From Defluviitaleaceae bacterium (GTDB lineage Bacteria; Bacillota; Clostridia; Lachnospirales; WQUN01), in the NCBI GenBank assembly GCA_009777845.1, contig WRLD01000008.1:1-64000 (forward strand): a stretch of DNA of 64,000 bases, in the 5' to 3' direction. The translations under genes were made by a program, and so were the position numbers. A model generated the notes under the pieces. It was not told the origin of the DNA. It saw only the letters and a program-made list of their open reading frames with translations, and did not search any database. Each line of letters begins with the position of its first letter. Within the stretch, counting starts at the first letter, position 1. Positions 43,216 to 52,439 of the stretch are shown here, one piece after another.

Positions 43216-45384
43216 TTATTCAAATTTAACCCCCTTCAAAACCGCAAAAGGACTATTATTCACATCTACCTTGTCTTTCTTCTTATTCTCCTGCAAATAA
43301 ACCTCCACATCACGCCTAGACATCTGGTTTTTTTCCTCTTTTTTGCGTTTTTCAAACACCTCGTAGCGTTCCTTGTGTCCGCAGGAACAAACTACCTGGC
43401 GTTTTTCGCCTGCGCCGATTATTTTTACATATTTCATGCAGTTTGGGCATTTGGAGCGTATTTCCATGGACAGGCTCTGACGGGTATTACATTCGCGGTC
43501 TTGGCAGACGAGCATATCGCCCTTTTTGCCGCTTACTTGCAGCATAAAAAGGCCGCATTTTTCGCATTTTGTCGTGCTTAAATTGTCGTGCTTGAACGGC
43601 TTCGTACTGCTTTTTATTTCCAATATTATTTCTCGCGTGTAGTTGCGTATTTCTTTCATAAAGTCGTTCTTTTTCATTTTTCCAGCCGCTATTACGGAAA
43701 GCTGTTGTTCCCAATTTCCCGTTAATTCGGGCGATTTTAGCTCCTTGGGTACAATCGTCAACAGCTGCCGCGCCTTAGACGTGGTGAAAATCTCCTTGCC
43801 CTTTTTTTCCAGTAAAAAGTTGTCAAACAGCTTTTCGATAATGTCGGCGCGTGTGGCTACCGTGCCTAAGCCGCCTGTTTTTGATAGCGTGTCGGCGAGC
43901 GAGGCGTTTGCGGTTTCCATGTATTTTGCTGGGTTTTCCATAGCCGAAAGCAGCGTAGCCTCGTTGAACGGCGCTGGCGGCGTGGTTTTGCCCTCGGTTA
44001 TTTTCAACGCCTTGATGGGCAAGCGTTCGCCGCGTTTCATGGGCGGCAGCGTGCCTTTTTCCTCGTCCTCATCGTCCTCGTCGCCGTTGTACACCGCCTG
44101 ATAGCCCTGCGACAAAATCACGCGGCCGCCCGCGCGGAAGCTCTCCTCGCCGATTTTGATTTTCACCGCCACTTGCTCGTACTCAAATGGTGGAAAAAAT
44201 ACCGACAAAAAGCGCGTAATCACTAGGTCGTAAATTTTGCGTTCCTTTTCGTTAAAATTGCTTAGATTTACGTACGATTCCGTGGGAATAATGGCGTGGT
44301 GGTCGCTTACCTTACTATTATCCACGAAATTCTTGTTGGGCTTAATCGGCGTGCGAAGCACCTGCGCGCATAGCTTGGAATACGGCGGCACGGAGCAAGC
44401 CTTTATACGCTCGCCTAGCGTGGGTACAATATCCTCAGAAATATAACGCGAATCGGTACGCGGATAGGTCAAAACCTTGTGCTCCTCGTACAGCTTCTGC
44501 ATAATGGACAGCGTTTCCTTGGGCGAATAACCAAACCGCTTGCTCGCATCACGCTGTAGCTCCGTCAAGTCGTAGAGCCGCGGCGGTAGCTTTCGCTTAA
44601 TCGTCTTGGTAATTTCTGCCACAACGCCGTCCTTTTGCGTTTTTATTTTCGCCAAAATTGCTTCCATTTTTTCTTTCTCAAAACAACGCGGCGAATTGTC
44701 CTTGCACCAAGTAGCCTTGAACGAGCCGAAATCGGCAGAAATTCCGTAAAACGGCCGCGGTACGAATTTGCGAATTTCTTCCTCGCGCTTAGCGATAATC
44801 GCCAGCGTCGGCGTTTGTACCCTGCCGCAGGAAAGCGACGAATTGTACTTGGTCGTAAGACAGCGCGTCGCGTTTATTCCCACCAGCCAGTCCGCCTCCG
44901 CGCGCGCCTTAGCCGAGTCGCAAAGCCCCTGATACAACGCGCCGTCCTTCAAATTCGCAAAGCCCTCACGGATTGCCTTGTCCGTAACGGACGAAATCCA
45001 CAGCCGTTTAATCGGCTTTTTGCACTTCGCCATCTCGATAATCCACCGCGCCACAAGCTCGCCCTCGCGCCCTGCGTCCGTGGCGATGACTATATCGCCC
45101 ACATCTTTCCGCATCAATAAGTCCTTCACGGTCTTAAACTGCTTGGACGTTTGGGGAATAACCACCAGCTTCAGCTTGTCGGGCATAATGGGCAAATGGT
45201 TAATATCCCAGCTTTTGTACGCCTTGTCGTACCCGTCGGGGTCGGCGAGCGTCACCAAATGCCCCAACGCCCATGTCACGATGTACTTCGTCCCCTCCAT
45301 AAATCCGCCGCCGCTTTTACAGCCCAGCACACGCGCGATGTCCTTGCCTACTGATGGTTTTTCTGCTAATACTAGTGTTTTCAT
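43216..45384 (-). CDS. topB: DNA topoisomerase III
   Basis: A 722-aa type IA topoisomerase of the TopB group. The TOPRIM domain shows LVLAEKPSVGKDIARVLG and ATDAGREGELVAR; the active-site tyrosine lies in LTYPRTDSRYI (~residue 307); LSCGRVQTPTLAII is the conserved gate motif. Two C-terminal zinc-ribbon-like segments follow (CEKCGLF ... CQDREC, CPNC ... CSCG). It decatenates and removes precatenanes. Such genes occur both on chromosomes and in mobile elements; nothing here marks it as part of an element. GGGAGC SD precedes the ATG. Confidence 0.93.
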   Translation of the reverse strand: MKTLVLAEKPSVGKDIARVLGCKSGGGFMEGTKYIVTWALGHLVTLADPDGYDKAYKSWDINHLPIMPDKLKLVVIPQTSKQFKTVKDLLMRKDVGDIVIATDAGREGELVARWIIEMAKCKKPIKRLWISSVTDKAIREGFANLKDGALYQGLCDSAKARAEADWLVGINATRCLTTKYNSSLSCGRVQTPTLAIIAKREEEIRKFVPRPFYGISADFGSFKATWCKDNSPRCFEKEKMEAILAKIKTQKDGVVAEITKTIKRKLPPRLYDLTELQRDASKRFGYSPKETLSIMQKLYEEHKVLTYPRTDSRYISEDIVPTLGERIKACSVPPYSKLCAQVLRTPIKPNKNFVDNSKVSDHHAIIPTESYVNLSNFNEKERKIYDLVITRFLSVFFPPFEYEQVAVKIKIGEESFRAGGRVILSQGYQAVYNGDEDDEDEEKGTLPPMKRGERLPIKALKITEGKTTPPAPFNEATLLSAMENPAKYMETANASLADTLSKTGGLGTVATRADIIEKLFDNFLLEKKGKEIFTTSKARQLLTIVPKELKSPELTGNWEQQLSVIAAGKMKKNDFMKEIRNYTREIILEIKSSTKPFKHDNLSTTKCEKCGLFMLQVSGKKGDMLVCQDRECNTRQSLSMEIRSKCPNCMKYVKIIGAGEKRQVVCSCGHKERYEVFEKRKKEEKNQMSRRDVEVYLQENKKKDKVDVNNSPFAVLKGVKFE

Positions 45385-45409
45385 TTTGAGTTGCTCCCTT
45401 TTCTAAAGA

Positions 45410-45438
45410 TTGACAAATGTAGATACGGCGTATATACT
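45410..45438 (+). promoter_or_regulatory. Sigma-A promoter of the MazEF-type operon with a central palindrome
   Basis: TTGACA (45410-45415), a 17-base spacer, TATACT (45433-45438). The palindrome ATACG-G-CGTAT (45424-45434) sits between the boxes and would suit an autoregulatory antitoxin operator. Confidence 0.75.
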
Positions 45439-45460
45439 ATATTTCAAGGAGTTGATAACA

Positions 45461-45712
45461 ATGACAACAACAATTCAAAAATGGGGCAATAGCCAAGCAA
45501 TCCGTTTGCCAAAACCAATTCTCGAAATGCTTTTTTTTCAAGAGAACGATACTGTCGAGCTTGTTGCAGAAAATGACACGCTTATTATCAAGAAAGCCGA
45601 TAGACCAAGACGTGCAAAGAAAAGTCTTGAGGAACGGTTTAGCGGTTATATAGGTGATTATGAATGTTCGGAGTTTGACTGGGGCAAGCCTGTCGGAAAT
45701 GAGGTGTGGTAA
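45461..45712 (+). CDS. mazE: MazE-type AbrB-fold antitoxin
   Basis: An 83-aa antitoxin with the MazE/SpoVT-AbrB N-terminus (TTTIQKWGNSQAIRLPKPIL, then ENDTVELVAENDTLIIKK) and an acidic C-terminal tail that would wrap around the toxin. ATG 45461 follows AAGGAG; a frame open from 45410 covers the promoter and is not used. Its stop overlaps the toxin start (TAATG). It should bind its own promoter with the toxin. Confidence 0.88.
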   Translation: MTTTIQKWGNSQAIRLPKPILEMLFFQENDTVELVAENDTLIIKKADRPRRAKKSLEERFSGYIGDYECSEFDWGKPVGNEVW

Positions 45713-46044
45713 TGGCATACACCGCCAAGCAGGGGCATATCGTAATACTCGACTTTGACCCACAGACAGGGCATGAACAAAAGGGCAGACGACCCGCTTT
45801 AATCGTAAGCAACGACCAGCTTCACAAAAGAACTGGCATGGCAATGGTATGTCCCATAACCAACACAATCTCGGGCTTTCCTACACATATAGCACTTGAC
45901 AACAGGACGATAACCACAGGCGAGATTATGTGCGAACAGGCTAAGTGCTTAGACATTATAGCACGTCATGCGACCTATAGGGAATCTGTACCCCAAGAAA
46001 TCATTGATGAAGCCGTTGACTTGGTCTGCTCGTTTGTTGAATAA
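45712..46044 (+). CDS. mazF: MazF-type mRNA interferase
   Basis: A 110-aa PemK/MazF toxin: GHIVILDFDPQTGHEQKGRR, PALIVSND, MVCPITNTISGFPTHI and a C-terminal EQAKCLDI region. The Arg of GRRPA and the Thr of PITNT correspond to the conserved catalytic area. It cleaves mRNA at short sequences and is inhibited by the MazE partner directly upstream (one-base overlap). It looks intact. Confidence 0.9.
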   Translation: MAYTAKQGHIVILDFDPQTGHEQKGRRPALIVSNDQLHKRTGMAMVCPITNTISGFPTHIALDNRTITTGEIMCEQAKCLDIIARHATYRESVPQEIIDEAVDLVCSFVE

Positions 46045-46059
46045 GAGCCTGTCCCTACC

Positions 46060-46087
46060 TTGACGTTTACTTATATTATGGTACAAT
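46060..46087 (+). promoter_or_regulatory. Promoter-like site facing the second TA group
   Basis: TTGACG (46060-46065), a 16-base spacer, TACAAT (46082-46087). No ORF follows on the plus strand; transcripts would run antisense into the PemK-like gene that ends at 46156. Confidence 0.4.
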
Positions 46088-46155
46088 AAAGTGTTGCAAA
46101 TAGCAAATTGCGTTATGGCTTTTTCTACTTAAAAAGCGTGTACTTACCAAGGGGA

Positions 46156-46464
46156 TTACCCCATAAACGCAACTAACCGCATTTCGTCAGCTAGAGTTAA
46201 TCGTCCTATGGGCTTGCCGATAGCAGTCGGGGACAATGTGACTGTGTCGTTCGTGTCAATATATGATTGTCTGTCAAGCCCTGCTTGCTTCCAGTCATTG
46301 ATTGCAAGGTATTTTGCCCGTATCGTTTCGCTTTTGTCCTCGTAGTGCGTGGTTATTCTGAAAGCCGTCACACTGTAGGGCGTTTCTTGAAGTATAAGCA
46401 CTGGACGGCGTTTGCCGTCCTCCCCCCACGCAACGTAGGCGATGTAAATATCAAAAATCGCCAT
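46156..46464 (-). CDS. PemK/MazF-like toxin
   Basis: A 102-aa protein starting MAIFDIYIAYVAWGEDGKRR followed by PVLILQE and an ITTHYEDK segment. This fits the PemK/MazF-like group of shorter toxins (IY-A-V ... KRRPVLIL). The ATG at 46464 overlaps the stop of the small upstream ORF (TAATG), the same architecture as the other TA pairs in the window. Activity is inferred from fold and context. Confidence 0.65.
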   Translation of the reverse strand: MAIFDIYIAYVAWGEDGKRRPVLILQETPYSVTAFRITTHYEDKSETIRAKYLAINDWKQAGLDRQSYIDTNDTVTLSPTAIGKPIGRLTLADEMRLVAFMG

Positions 46465-46649
46465 TACCCACGCACCGCCCAATCATACAATTCGGGATAT
46501 TTTTCCTTGTCAATAAAAGCGTGACCGTTTTCGTCCGTGGGCAGTGTAATATTCGGTATGCCCTTGCGTTTTATGGCGGCGAGTAGCCGTTCCCCCATTG
46601 TTTCGTCTGTGTCAAATTTGACGTTTACCGCTGTTTTTGTGCTTTGCAT
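46464..46649 (-). CDS. Antitoxin-like small protein, partner of the PemK-like toxin
   Basis: A 61-aa protein (MQSTKTAVNVKFDTDETMGE ... IDKEKYPELYDWAVRG) directly upstream of, and overlapping, the PemK-like gene. I do not recognise the family. GAGGTGATATT gives its SD. Its first 13 residues are almost identical to those of the ORF at 46708-46866 (MQSTKSAVNVKFD), and the DKEKYP motif also recurs there, so the two are duplicates or gene fragments. Confidence 0.6.
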   Translation of the reverse strand: MQSTKTAVNVKFDTDETMGERLLAAIKRKGIPNITLPTDENGHAFIDKEKYPELYDWAVRG

Positions 46650-46707
46650 AATATCACCTCATCTATTTTTACTACATGCTCGACAACTACTTGATACTTA
46701 TACCCAT

Positions 46708-46866
46708 TCACAACAAGCCCAGTGCCTTTCGCAGCTCCTCGTCATTGCGTATAAACTCCGCCGTTCCGTCCGCTACCGCCCTTTCCGTTTCTTCCACATC
46801 AGCCCAAAAGTCGGGATATTTTTCCTTATCAAACTTGACGTTTACCGCCGATTTTGTGCTTTGCAT
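46708..46866 (-). CDS. Second antitoxin-like ORF, duplicate of the 46464-46649 N-terminus
   Basis: A 52-aa ORF (MQSTKSAVNVKFDKEKYPDF, then WADVEETERAVADG) with the same GAGGTGATACT SD as its neighbour. It looks like a copy in which the middle of the protein was deleted: the FD end of the first segment joins directly to KEKYP, which in the neighbour lies at residue ~47. It may be an extra antitoxin or a decaying duplicate. Confidence 0.5.
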   Translation of the reverse strand: MQSTKSAVNVKFDKEKYPDFWADVEETERAVADGTAEFIRNDEELRKALGLL

Positions 46867-46918
46867 AGTATCACCTCACCCCCACTATACCACACCCCCC
46901 AACCCCAGTAAAGGCAAC

Positions 46919-47690
46919 AATGAACGGTTGTACGGTCAATGGACGGTTTTCCGTAGGGGACGGATTTATCCGTCCCGACCTTACCACGCTCTACGCTACT
47001 ACACGTTACCGACCTCAAACTGACGAACGTGCAAACCTCGGGACGGATAAATCCGTCCCCTACAAAACCCACGCCCCCCACGTACCCACGCACACCCCCT
47101 CAATCACACCATAACAAATGATTTATGCAACACGGATTTAACGGATTTTCACGGATTATGCGGATTGGCTCATGGTAAAATTCACGAACGTCCACGAAAA
47201 TCCGCTACGTCCGAAAAAATCCGCGTAAATCTGCGAAAATCCGCTAAATCCGCGTTTAATCACCCCTACCCCACGCTATACACACCACCCAACCCACGCA
47301 CCCGACCCCAAACTGACGAACGTGCAAACCTCGGGACGGATAAATCCGTCCCCTACAAAACCTACACCCGACCCCAAACTGACGAACGTGCAAACCTCGG
47401 GACGGATAAATCCGTCCCCTACAAACCCACGCCCCCCCCAACCACCACACCCCACAACAACAACCACAAACACCCAACAACAACACCCACGCTACCGTAG
47501 GGGACGGATTTATCCGTCCCGACCTTACTACGCACTACGCTACTACACGTTACCGACCCCAAACTACAAAACGTGCAAACCTCGGGACGGATAAATCCGT
47601 CCCCTACAAAACCCCACAACAACAACCCCCCCCCAACCCCCAACCCCAGTAAACAACGCAACAAAAATATAACCCAACCCAAAAGGAGGC
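46919..47690. repeat. Repeat block: A (46953-47063), B (~47128-47260), two half A (~47306-47358, 47369-47422), A (47497-47607)
   Basis: The block holds full family A copies at both ends and a pair of tandem half copies (right half only, 64-bp period) in the middle, plus one B copy in the inverted orientation (AACAAATGATTTATGCAACACGG first). CCCACACC-rich low-complexity spacers fill the rest. No gene is seen; ORFs here are repeat-encoded. Confidence 0.8.
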
Positions 47691-47696
47691 AACAAA

Positions 47697-50600
47697 ATGA
47701 ACACTAAGTCAACAACCACCAAAAATAGCCAAGGAGGCGACAAAATGAAACACAAAGCACTGGCAAACCAAGCACTGGCACACCAAGCACCAAAAGCACA
47801 AGCACCAAAACCACGCCGCGCCCTAGCGTGGGTACTTACGCTCGTAATGGCGTTGTCGCTACTGCAAAGCTCTGCGCTCTCGCTAGTGGCAGACGAGAAC
47901 TACCCCCTAATCGGCGGTGTTTCTTCGGAAACGGAAACAACAGGAACAGCAACAGCCACATCAACCAACACAATCAACAACACAACCAACACAACAGCCA
48001 ACACATCAAACAACACAACCGACACAACGGGCACATCAACAAACGACACATCAACAACAACCGATACAACCAACACAACCGACACATCAACAACAACCGA
48101 CCCCACCGACCCCACAGACCCCACAGACCAACAAGTAACCGCCATGTCCGAAACAGTAACCATCACCCAAGCCATGACAGTCGCCCAAATCGAAACCGCA
48201 ATCAGCACAGCCCTAGCCGCAAACAGCGAAATAACCGTAACAGGCTCGAAAACCAATGCGGACAGTACACTAAACATTTCCATACCCTCAAACAAAACCG
48301 TCAACTGGGAAGCGGATTATGAAGGAGACCTATCCTCCTACGTAGTCCTACTCGCTGGAAACAATGATATAAACCGTGTCTTTAACATGAACAGTGGCAG
48401 CATTGTAAACAGTGTCACCACCTCAGGTGCGATACGTGCCAGCTCTACACTCACATTTAACATCAACGGTGGTATGCTTTTGAGTAGAGGTGGCTATACG
48501 TTTCTAAGCGGGTCGAGTAACACGGTAGTCAAAATGTCTGGTGGTATTGTCGCTAATACAGGCACAGGATGGGCATTTTCATACGGCAATTCTGGTAATG
48601 CAAATTATGAAATAGACATAACAGGTGGGCTTGTGTTTGCTCGAAACGCAAACCCCATACATGCAGAAATAACAAACGTAACCCTCACCGCCCCTGCCGC
48701 AGTGGTACAATGGGACGGCACGACCACCACAGTAAACCAACACACCGCCACAGGCCTCACCCTACGCACAGGAAGCGGAGCAGTACGCTGGGACATAGTA
48801 GACGGCAAGCACGGCATAGCCTACGGCACAGACTACGCCCAATTCTACGAAGTCACAGGCGTGACCGTGACACCTTCAAGCACGACTATCAACCTAAGCG
48901 ACAACAACCCACCGTCAAGCGGCACAGGCTGGACTTATTCCAACAACGTCTACACCATACTAGACGGCGCGAATGTCACCGTCACAGGCACAAGCGCGAA
49001 CCAGCGGCGTATCGAGGTTGCCGAAAACGCAACAGCGGCAGTAACGCTTAACAATGTTTCAATTACAGGGCTTACTACTGGCCAATCGCCCTTGTTTTTA
49101 AGCAACAACGCAAATCTCACCGTAACCCTTGAAGGCACGAACACCCTCACGGCAAGCTTTTACGGCGCAGGCATACAAGCCTCGAACGGAATGACTTTAA
49201 CCATAAAAGGTGACGGCGAACTTATCGCTACAGGAGGTCAGTACGCCGCAGGTATCGGCGGCAACTACGGCAACGAGAGCGGTACGATTACCATAGAAAG
49301 TGGCACGATTACAGCCACAGGAGGTCAGTACGGCGCAGGTATCGGCGGTGGTATGGGCGGTAGTAGCAGCAGCAGCGGTACTATTAGTATAACAGGCGGC
49401 AATGTAACCGCAACAGGAGGGAGTAGTGGTGGAAGCGCAATCGGCGCAGGATATGGCGGCACAGTCAACGCTGTTACTATTACAGGCAACTACAACTATT
49501 GGACGAACACAAGCAACACCGCCCCCACCGCAATGACAGGAAGCGGAGCGTTCACATGGTCTAGCACTTTCAGATATATACGGCTCGAAGAAATAACAAG
49601 CACAACCACCTACAACGTAGCCTACAACCTAAACGGCGGTACAGGCACAGCCCCCACAGAAACAGCCAAGGAAGCGGCGGCGACGTTCTCGGCGGCGGCT
49701 ACCACGGGCATAACCGCGCCTAGCGGTATGCAGTTCAAGGAATGGAACACCGCACAAAACGGAACAGGCACAGCGTACGCAGTCGGCGAGAGCGTAGTCA
49801 TGCCCGCCGCCGCGCTTACGCTTTACGCCATATGGCAAGCCATTCCGCCCACAGTAACAGCCGTAGCGGTAAACCCCGACACCGTAGACGTACAAAAGGG
49901 CGCGGCGTTCCAGTTTAGCGCGACTGTTTCGGGCGAAAACAATCCGCCGCAAACGGTGACTTGGAGCGTTTCGGGCAATGGGGAAACAACAATAACAGAC
50001 GGCTTGTTAAGCATATCGGCGGACGAAACCGCCGCCACGCTTATTGTCACAGCTACCTCTACACTGGACACAGGCATAAGCGGCGAGGCTACCGTTACCG
50101 TCACCGACATTCCCCCAATAGTAGAAGTAACAGGCGTAACCGTAACCCCTGCCGAAATTACGCTAAACCGCGGCGGCGCGTTCACCTTTAGCGCGGCGGT
50201 AGCAGGAACAAATCCGCCGCAGGGCGTTACGTGGAGCGTAACAGGCGGCGGCGCTGGCACGGAAATAACGGACGGCGTATTGACCGTTGCCGCAGACGAA
50301 ACCGCCGACACGCTTACCATTACCGCCACATCTACCCACGATACGGACATTTTCGGCGAAGCTGTGGTTACTGTAAACCAGCCGACACCCTGCGACAATC
50401 CAAACTGTGACTGCGTAGACTGTGACGGCTCGTGCAACGGCGATTGTGTTCCCGAGCCATGCGACAATCCAAACTGTGACTGCGTAGACTGTGACGGCTC
50501 GTGCAACGGCGATTGTGTTCCCGAGCCATGCGACAATCCAGAGTGCGATTGCGACGACTGTGACGGCTCGTGTAACGGCGAGTGCGGACAGGACACAGAC

Positions 50601-51206
50601 CCATGCGGAAATGTACCATGCACATGCTGTAACCGTTGCGGCGCGACAAACAACGCAGGCGACAAATGCACATGCGAGGGCGAAACCATCACCAACGTAA
50701 CCTCTGGCGGACGTAGCTCTGGCGGCGGACTTTTGGGCTGGGTATACCCGCTTGCCAAGCCGCCTGTTGTTGTTGCCCCACCTGTTGTTATTGCTCCGCC
50801 TGTTGTCATTGCTCCGCCTACGGCTATTGCCAAGCACCTTAGCCTTACCCTAGGCTCAACCGTAATAACCGACCTGCTGACAGGAAACGACATACAAATG
50901 TCCGTAGTCCCCATGGTAGAAAACGGCAGAACCCTTGTACCAGTGCGGTATCTCGCCTACGCGCTAGGCGCGAGCGTAGACTGGAACGAAGCCGCGCGCG
51001 AGGTAACGCTATCCGCGAATGGCAAGGTACTGACGTTTGCGTTGGGCGAGCTTACGCCCGAGATGATTGCGTTGGGCATGGACGTACCGCCTAGAGTGGA
51101 GATGGGTAGGACTATGGTACCGTTGCGGTTTGTTAGTGAGTTTTTTGGGGCTGTGGTGGAATGGGATAGTGTTAGTCGAGAGATTGAGATTGTTATTTAT
51201 GGGTAG
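47697..51206 (+). CDS. Large multidomain surface protein (beta-helix-like, InlB, Ig-like, Cys-rich, stalk)
   Basis: An 1169-aa exported protein. Two SD-ATG pairs exist in frame (47697 and 47745), both behind AAGGAGGC-ACAAA. Order: signal peptide (ALAWVLTLVMALSLLQSSAL), a Thr/Asn-rich linker (~80-150), a glycine-rich beta-helix-like region (~160-610; GTITIESGTITATGGQYGAG), an InlB repeat (~635-710) nearly the same as in the GH9 enzyme, two Ig-like (BIG2-type) domains (~716-890), three Cys-rich repeats (CDNPNCDCVDCDGSCNGDC), and a copper-amine-oxidase-N-like stalk domain (~1048-1169; LVPVRYLAYALGASVDWN). It lacks SLH or sorting motifs; the stalk may bind the wall. Probably an adhesin or carbohydrate-binding surface protein. 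Confidence 0.8.
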   Translation: MNTKSTTTKNSQGGDKMKHKALANQALAHQAPKAQAPKPRRALAWVLTLVMALSLLQSSALSLVADENYPLIGGVSSETETTGTATATSTNTINNTTNTTANTSNNTTDTTGTSTNDTSTTTDTTNTTDTSTTTDPTDPTDPTDQQVTAMSETVTITQAMTVAQIETAISTALAANSEITVTGSKTNADSTLNISIPSNKTVNWEADYEGDLSSYVVLLAGNNDINRVFNMNSGSIVNSVTTSGAIRASSTLTFNINGGMLLSRGGYTFLSGSSNTVVKMSGGIVANTGTGWAFSYGNSGNANYEIDITGGLVFARNANPIHAEITNVTLTAPAAVVQWDGTTTTVNQHTATGLTLRTGSGAVRWDIVDGKHGIAYGTDYAQFYEVTGVTVTPSSTTINLSDNNPPSSGTGWTYSNNVYTILDGANVTVTGTSANQRRIEVAENATAAVTLNNVSITGLTTGQSPLFLSNNANLTVTLEGTNTLTASFYGAGIQASNGMTLTIKGDGELIATGGQYAAGIGGNYGNESGTITIESGTITATGGQYGAGIGGGMGGSSSSSGTISITGGNVTATGGSSGGSAIGAGYGGTVNAVTITGNYNYWTNTSNTAPTAMTGSGAFTWSSTFRYIRLEEITSTTTYNVAYNLNGGTGTAPTETAKEAAATFSAAATTGITAPSGMQFKEWNTAQNGTGTAYAVGESVVMPAAALTLYAIWQAIPPTVTAVAVNPDTVDVQKGAAFQFSATVSGENNPPQTVTWSVSGNGETTITDGLLSISADETAATLIVTATSTLDTGISGEATVTVTDIPPIVEVTGVTVTPAEITLNRGGAFTFSAAVAGTNPPQGVTWSVTGGGAGTEITDGVLTVAADETADTLTITATSTHDTDIFGEAVVTVNQPTPCDNPNCDCVDCDGSCNGDCVPEPCDNPNCDCVDCDGSCNGDCVPEPCDNPECDCDDCDGSCNGECGQDTDPCGNVPCTCCNRCGATNNAGDKCTCEGETITNVTSGGRSSGGGLLGWVYPLAKPPVVVAPPVVIAPPVVIAPPTAIAKHLSLTLGSTVITDLLTGNDIQMSVVPMVENGRTLVPVRYLAYALGASVDWNEAAREVTLSANGKVLTFALGELTPEMIALGMDVPPRVEMGRTMVPLRFVSEFFGAVVEWDSVSREIEIVIYG
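50391..50600 (+). repeat. 69-bp tandem repeat encoding the Cys-rich units
   Basis: Two identical 69-base units and one diverged unit in the surface-protein gene encode CDNPNCDCVDCDGSCNGDC, 23 residues each with six cysteines. Perfect identity at the DNA level suggests a recent duplication. Confidence 0.8.
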
Positions 51207-51372
51207 GGGAAAGTATTGACTGTATGGGGCGGGCAAGCCCGCCCCCATACAAACCCCCCAGTAAAGGCAACATGCACGGTTATAAACGCTCAATGCACGG
51301 TTTTTGTACGGTCAATGCACGGTTTTTGTACGGGCAATGGACGGTTTTTGTACGGGCAATGGACGGTTTTCC
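51207..51372. repeat. Hairpin and ~23-bp tandem repeats after the surface-protein gene
   Basis: GTATGGGGCGGGC-AA-GCCCGCCCCCATAC (51222-51250) is a GC-rich hairpin without a T run. Then four units of CAATG(C/G)ACGGTTTTTGTACG run from ~51276 into the first family A copy. One such unit also precedes the A copy at 46953. Confidence 0.65.
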
Positions 51373-52412
51373 GTAGGGGACGGATTTATCCGTCCCGAGG
51401 TTGCCTCGCGGTGCGTTAATGGACGTTGCCTACCCCGAATTACAAAACGTGCAAACCTCGGGACGGATAAATCCGTCCCGACCTTACCTCGCTGTGCGTT
51501 AATGGACGTTACCCACCCCAAATTGACGAACGTGCAAACCTCACCACGCTGTGCGTTAATGGACGTTACCCACCCCAAATTGACGAACGTGCAAACCTCA
51601 CCACGCTGTGCGTTAATGGACGTTACCCACCCCAAATTAACGAACATGCAAACCTCGGGACGGATAAATCCGTCCCCTACAAAAACCCCTGCGAATAACT
51701 GGTATAGCGTACGTTCCGTAGGGGACGGATTTATCCGTCCCGAGGTTACCTCGCTGTGCGTTAATGGACGTTACCTGCTCCAAATTGACGAACGTGCAAA
51801 CCTCGGGACGGATAAATCCGTCCCCTACAAAACCCCTGCGGATAACTGGTATAGCGTACGCTCCGTAGGGGACGGATTTATCCGTCCCGACCTTACCACG
51901 CTGTGCGTTAATGGACGTTGCCTACCCCAAATTGTAGAACGTGCAAACCTCGGGACGGATAAATCCGTCCCCTACAAAAACCCTGCGGATAACGGTATAA
52001 CGTACGCTCCGTAGGGGACGGATTTATCCGTCCCGAGGTTGCCTCGCTGTACGTTAATGGGCGTTGCCTGCCCAAATTATAGAACGTGCAAACCTCGGGA
52101 CGGATAAATCCGTCCCCTACAAAAACTTTGCGGATAACAGTATAGCGTACGCCCTGTAGGGGACGGATTTATCCGTCCCGACCTTACCTCGCTGTGCGTT
52201 AATGGACGTTACCCACCCCAAATTAACGAACGTGCAAACCTCGGGACGGATAAATCCGTCCCCTACAAACCCCCTGCGAATAACGGTATAGCGTACGCTC
52301 CGTAGGGGACGGATTTATCCGTCCCGAGGTTACCTCGCTGTGCGTTAATGGACGTTGCCCACCCCAAATTAACGAACGTGCAAACCTCGGGACGGATAAA
52401 TCCGTCCCCTAC
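51373..52412. repeat. Tandem array of family A elements with ~146-bp period
   Basis: A rearranged copy (51373-51680) contains four tandem ~60-bp core units. It is followed by five regular A elements: 51718-51828, 51865-51975, 52011-52120, 52156-52266 and 52302-52412. The spacers are 35-37 bases and nearly the same (CCCTGCGGATAAC-GGTATAGCGTACGCTCC). The 236-aa ORF across it is a repeat artefact. Confidence 0.9.
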
Positions 52413-52439
52413 AAAAACCCTGCGAATCCCCTTAATCCG

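Noticed and set aside
49823..50914. 363-aa minus-strand ORF inside the large surface protein
   Set aside because: Shadow of a repetitive, codon-biased gene; low-complexity product without SD or promoter.
51304..52014. 236-aa ORF across the repeat array
   Set aside because: It translates repeated family A units (GDGFIRPEV, NLGTDKSVPY); the same peptide appears at every A copy on either strand. No SD or family.
51718..52412. CRISPR-like regular array
   Set aside because: Repeats are ~111 bp and the 35-37-bp spacers are nearly identical to each other; no cas genes. It is a tandem satellite of a palindromic element.
51373..52412. Integron attC array
   Set aside because: The ends are GTAGGGG/CCCCTAC, without GTTRRRY/RYYYAAC core sites, and no cassette ORFs or integrase are present.
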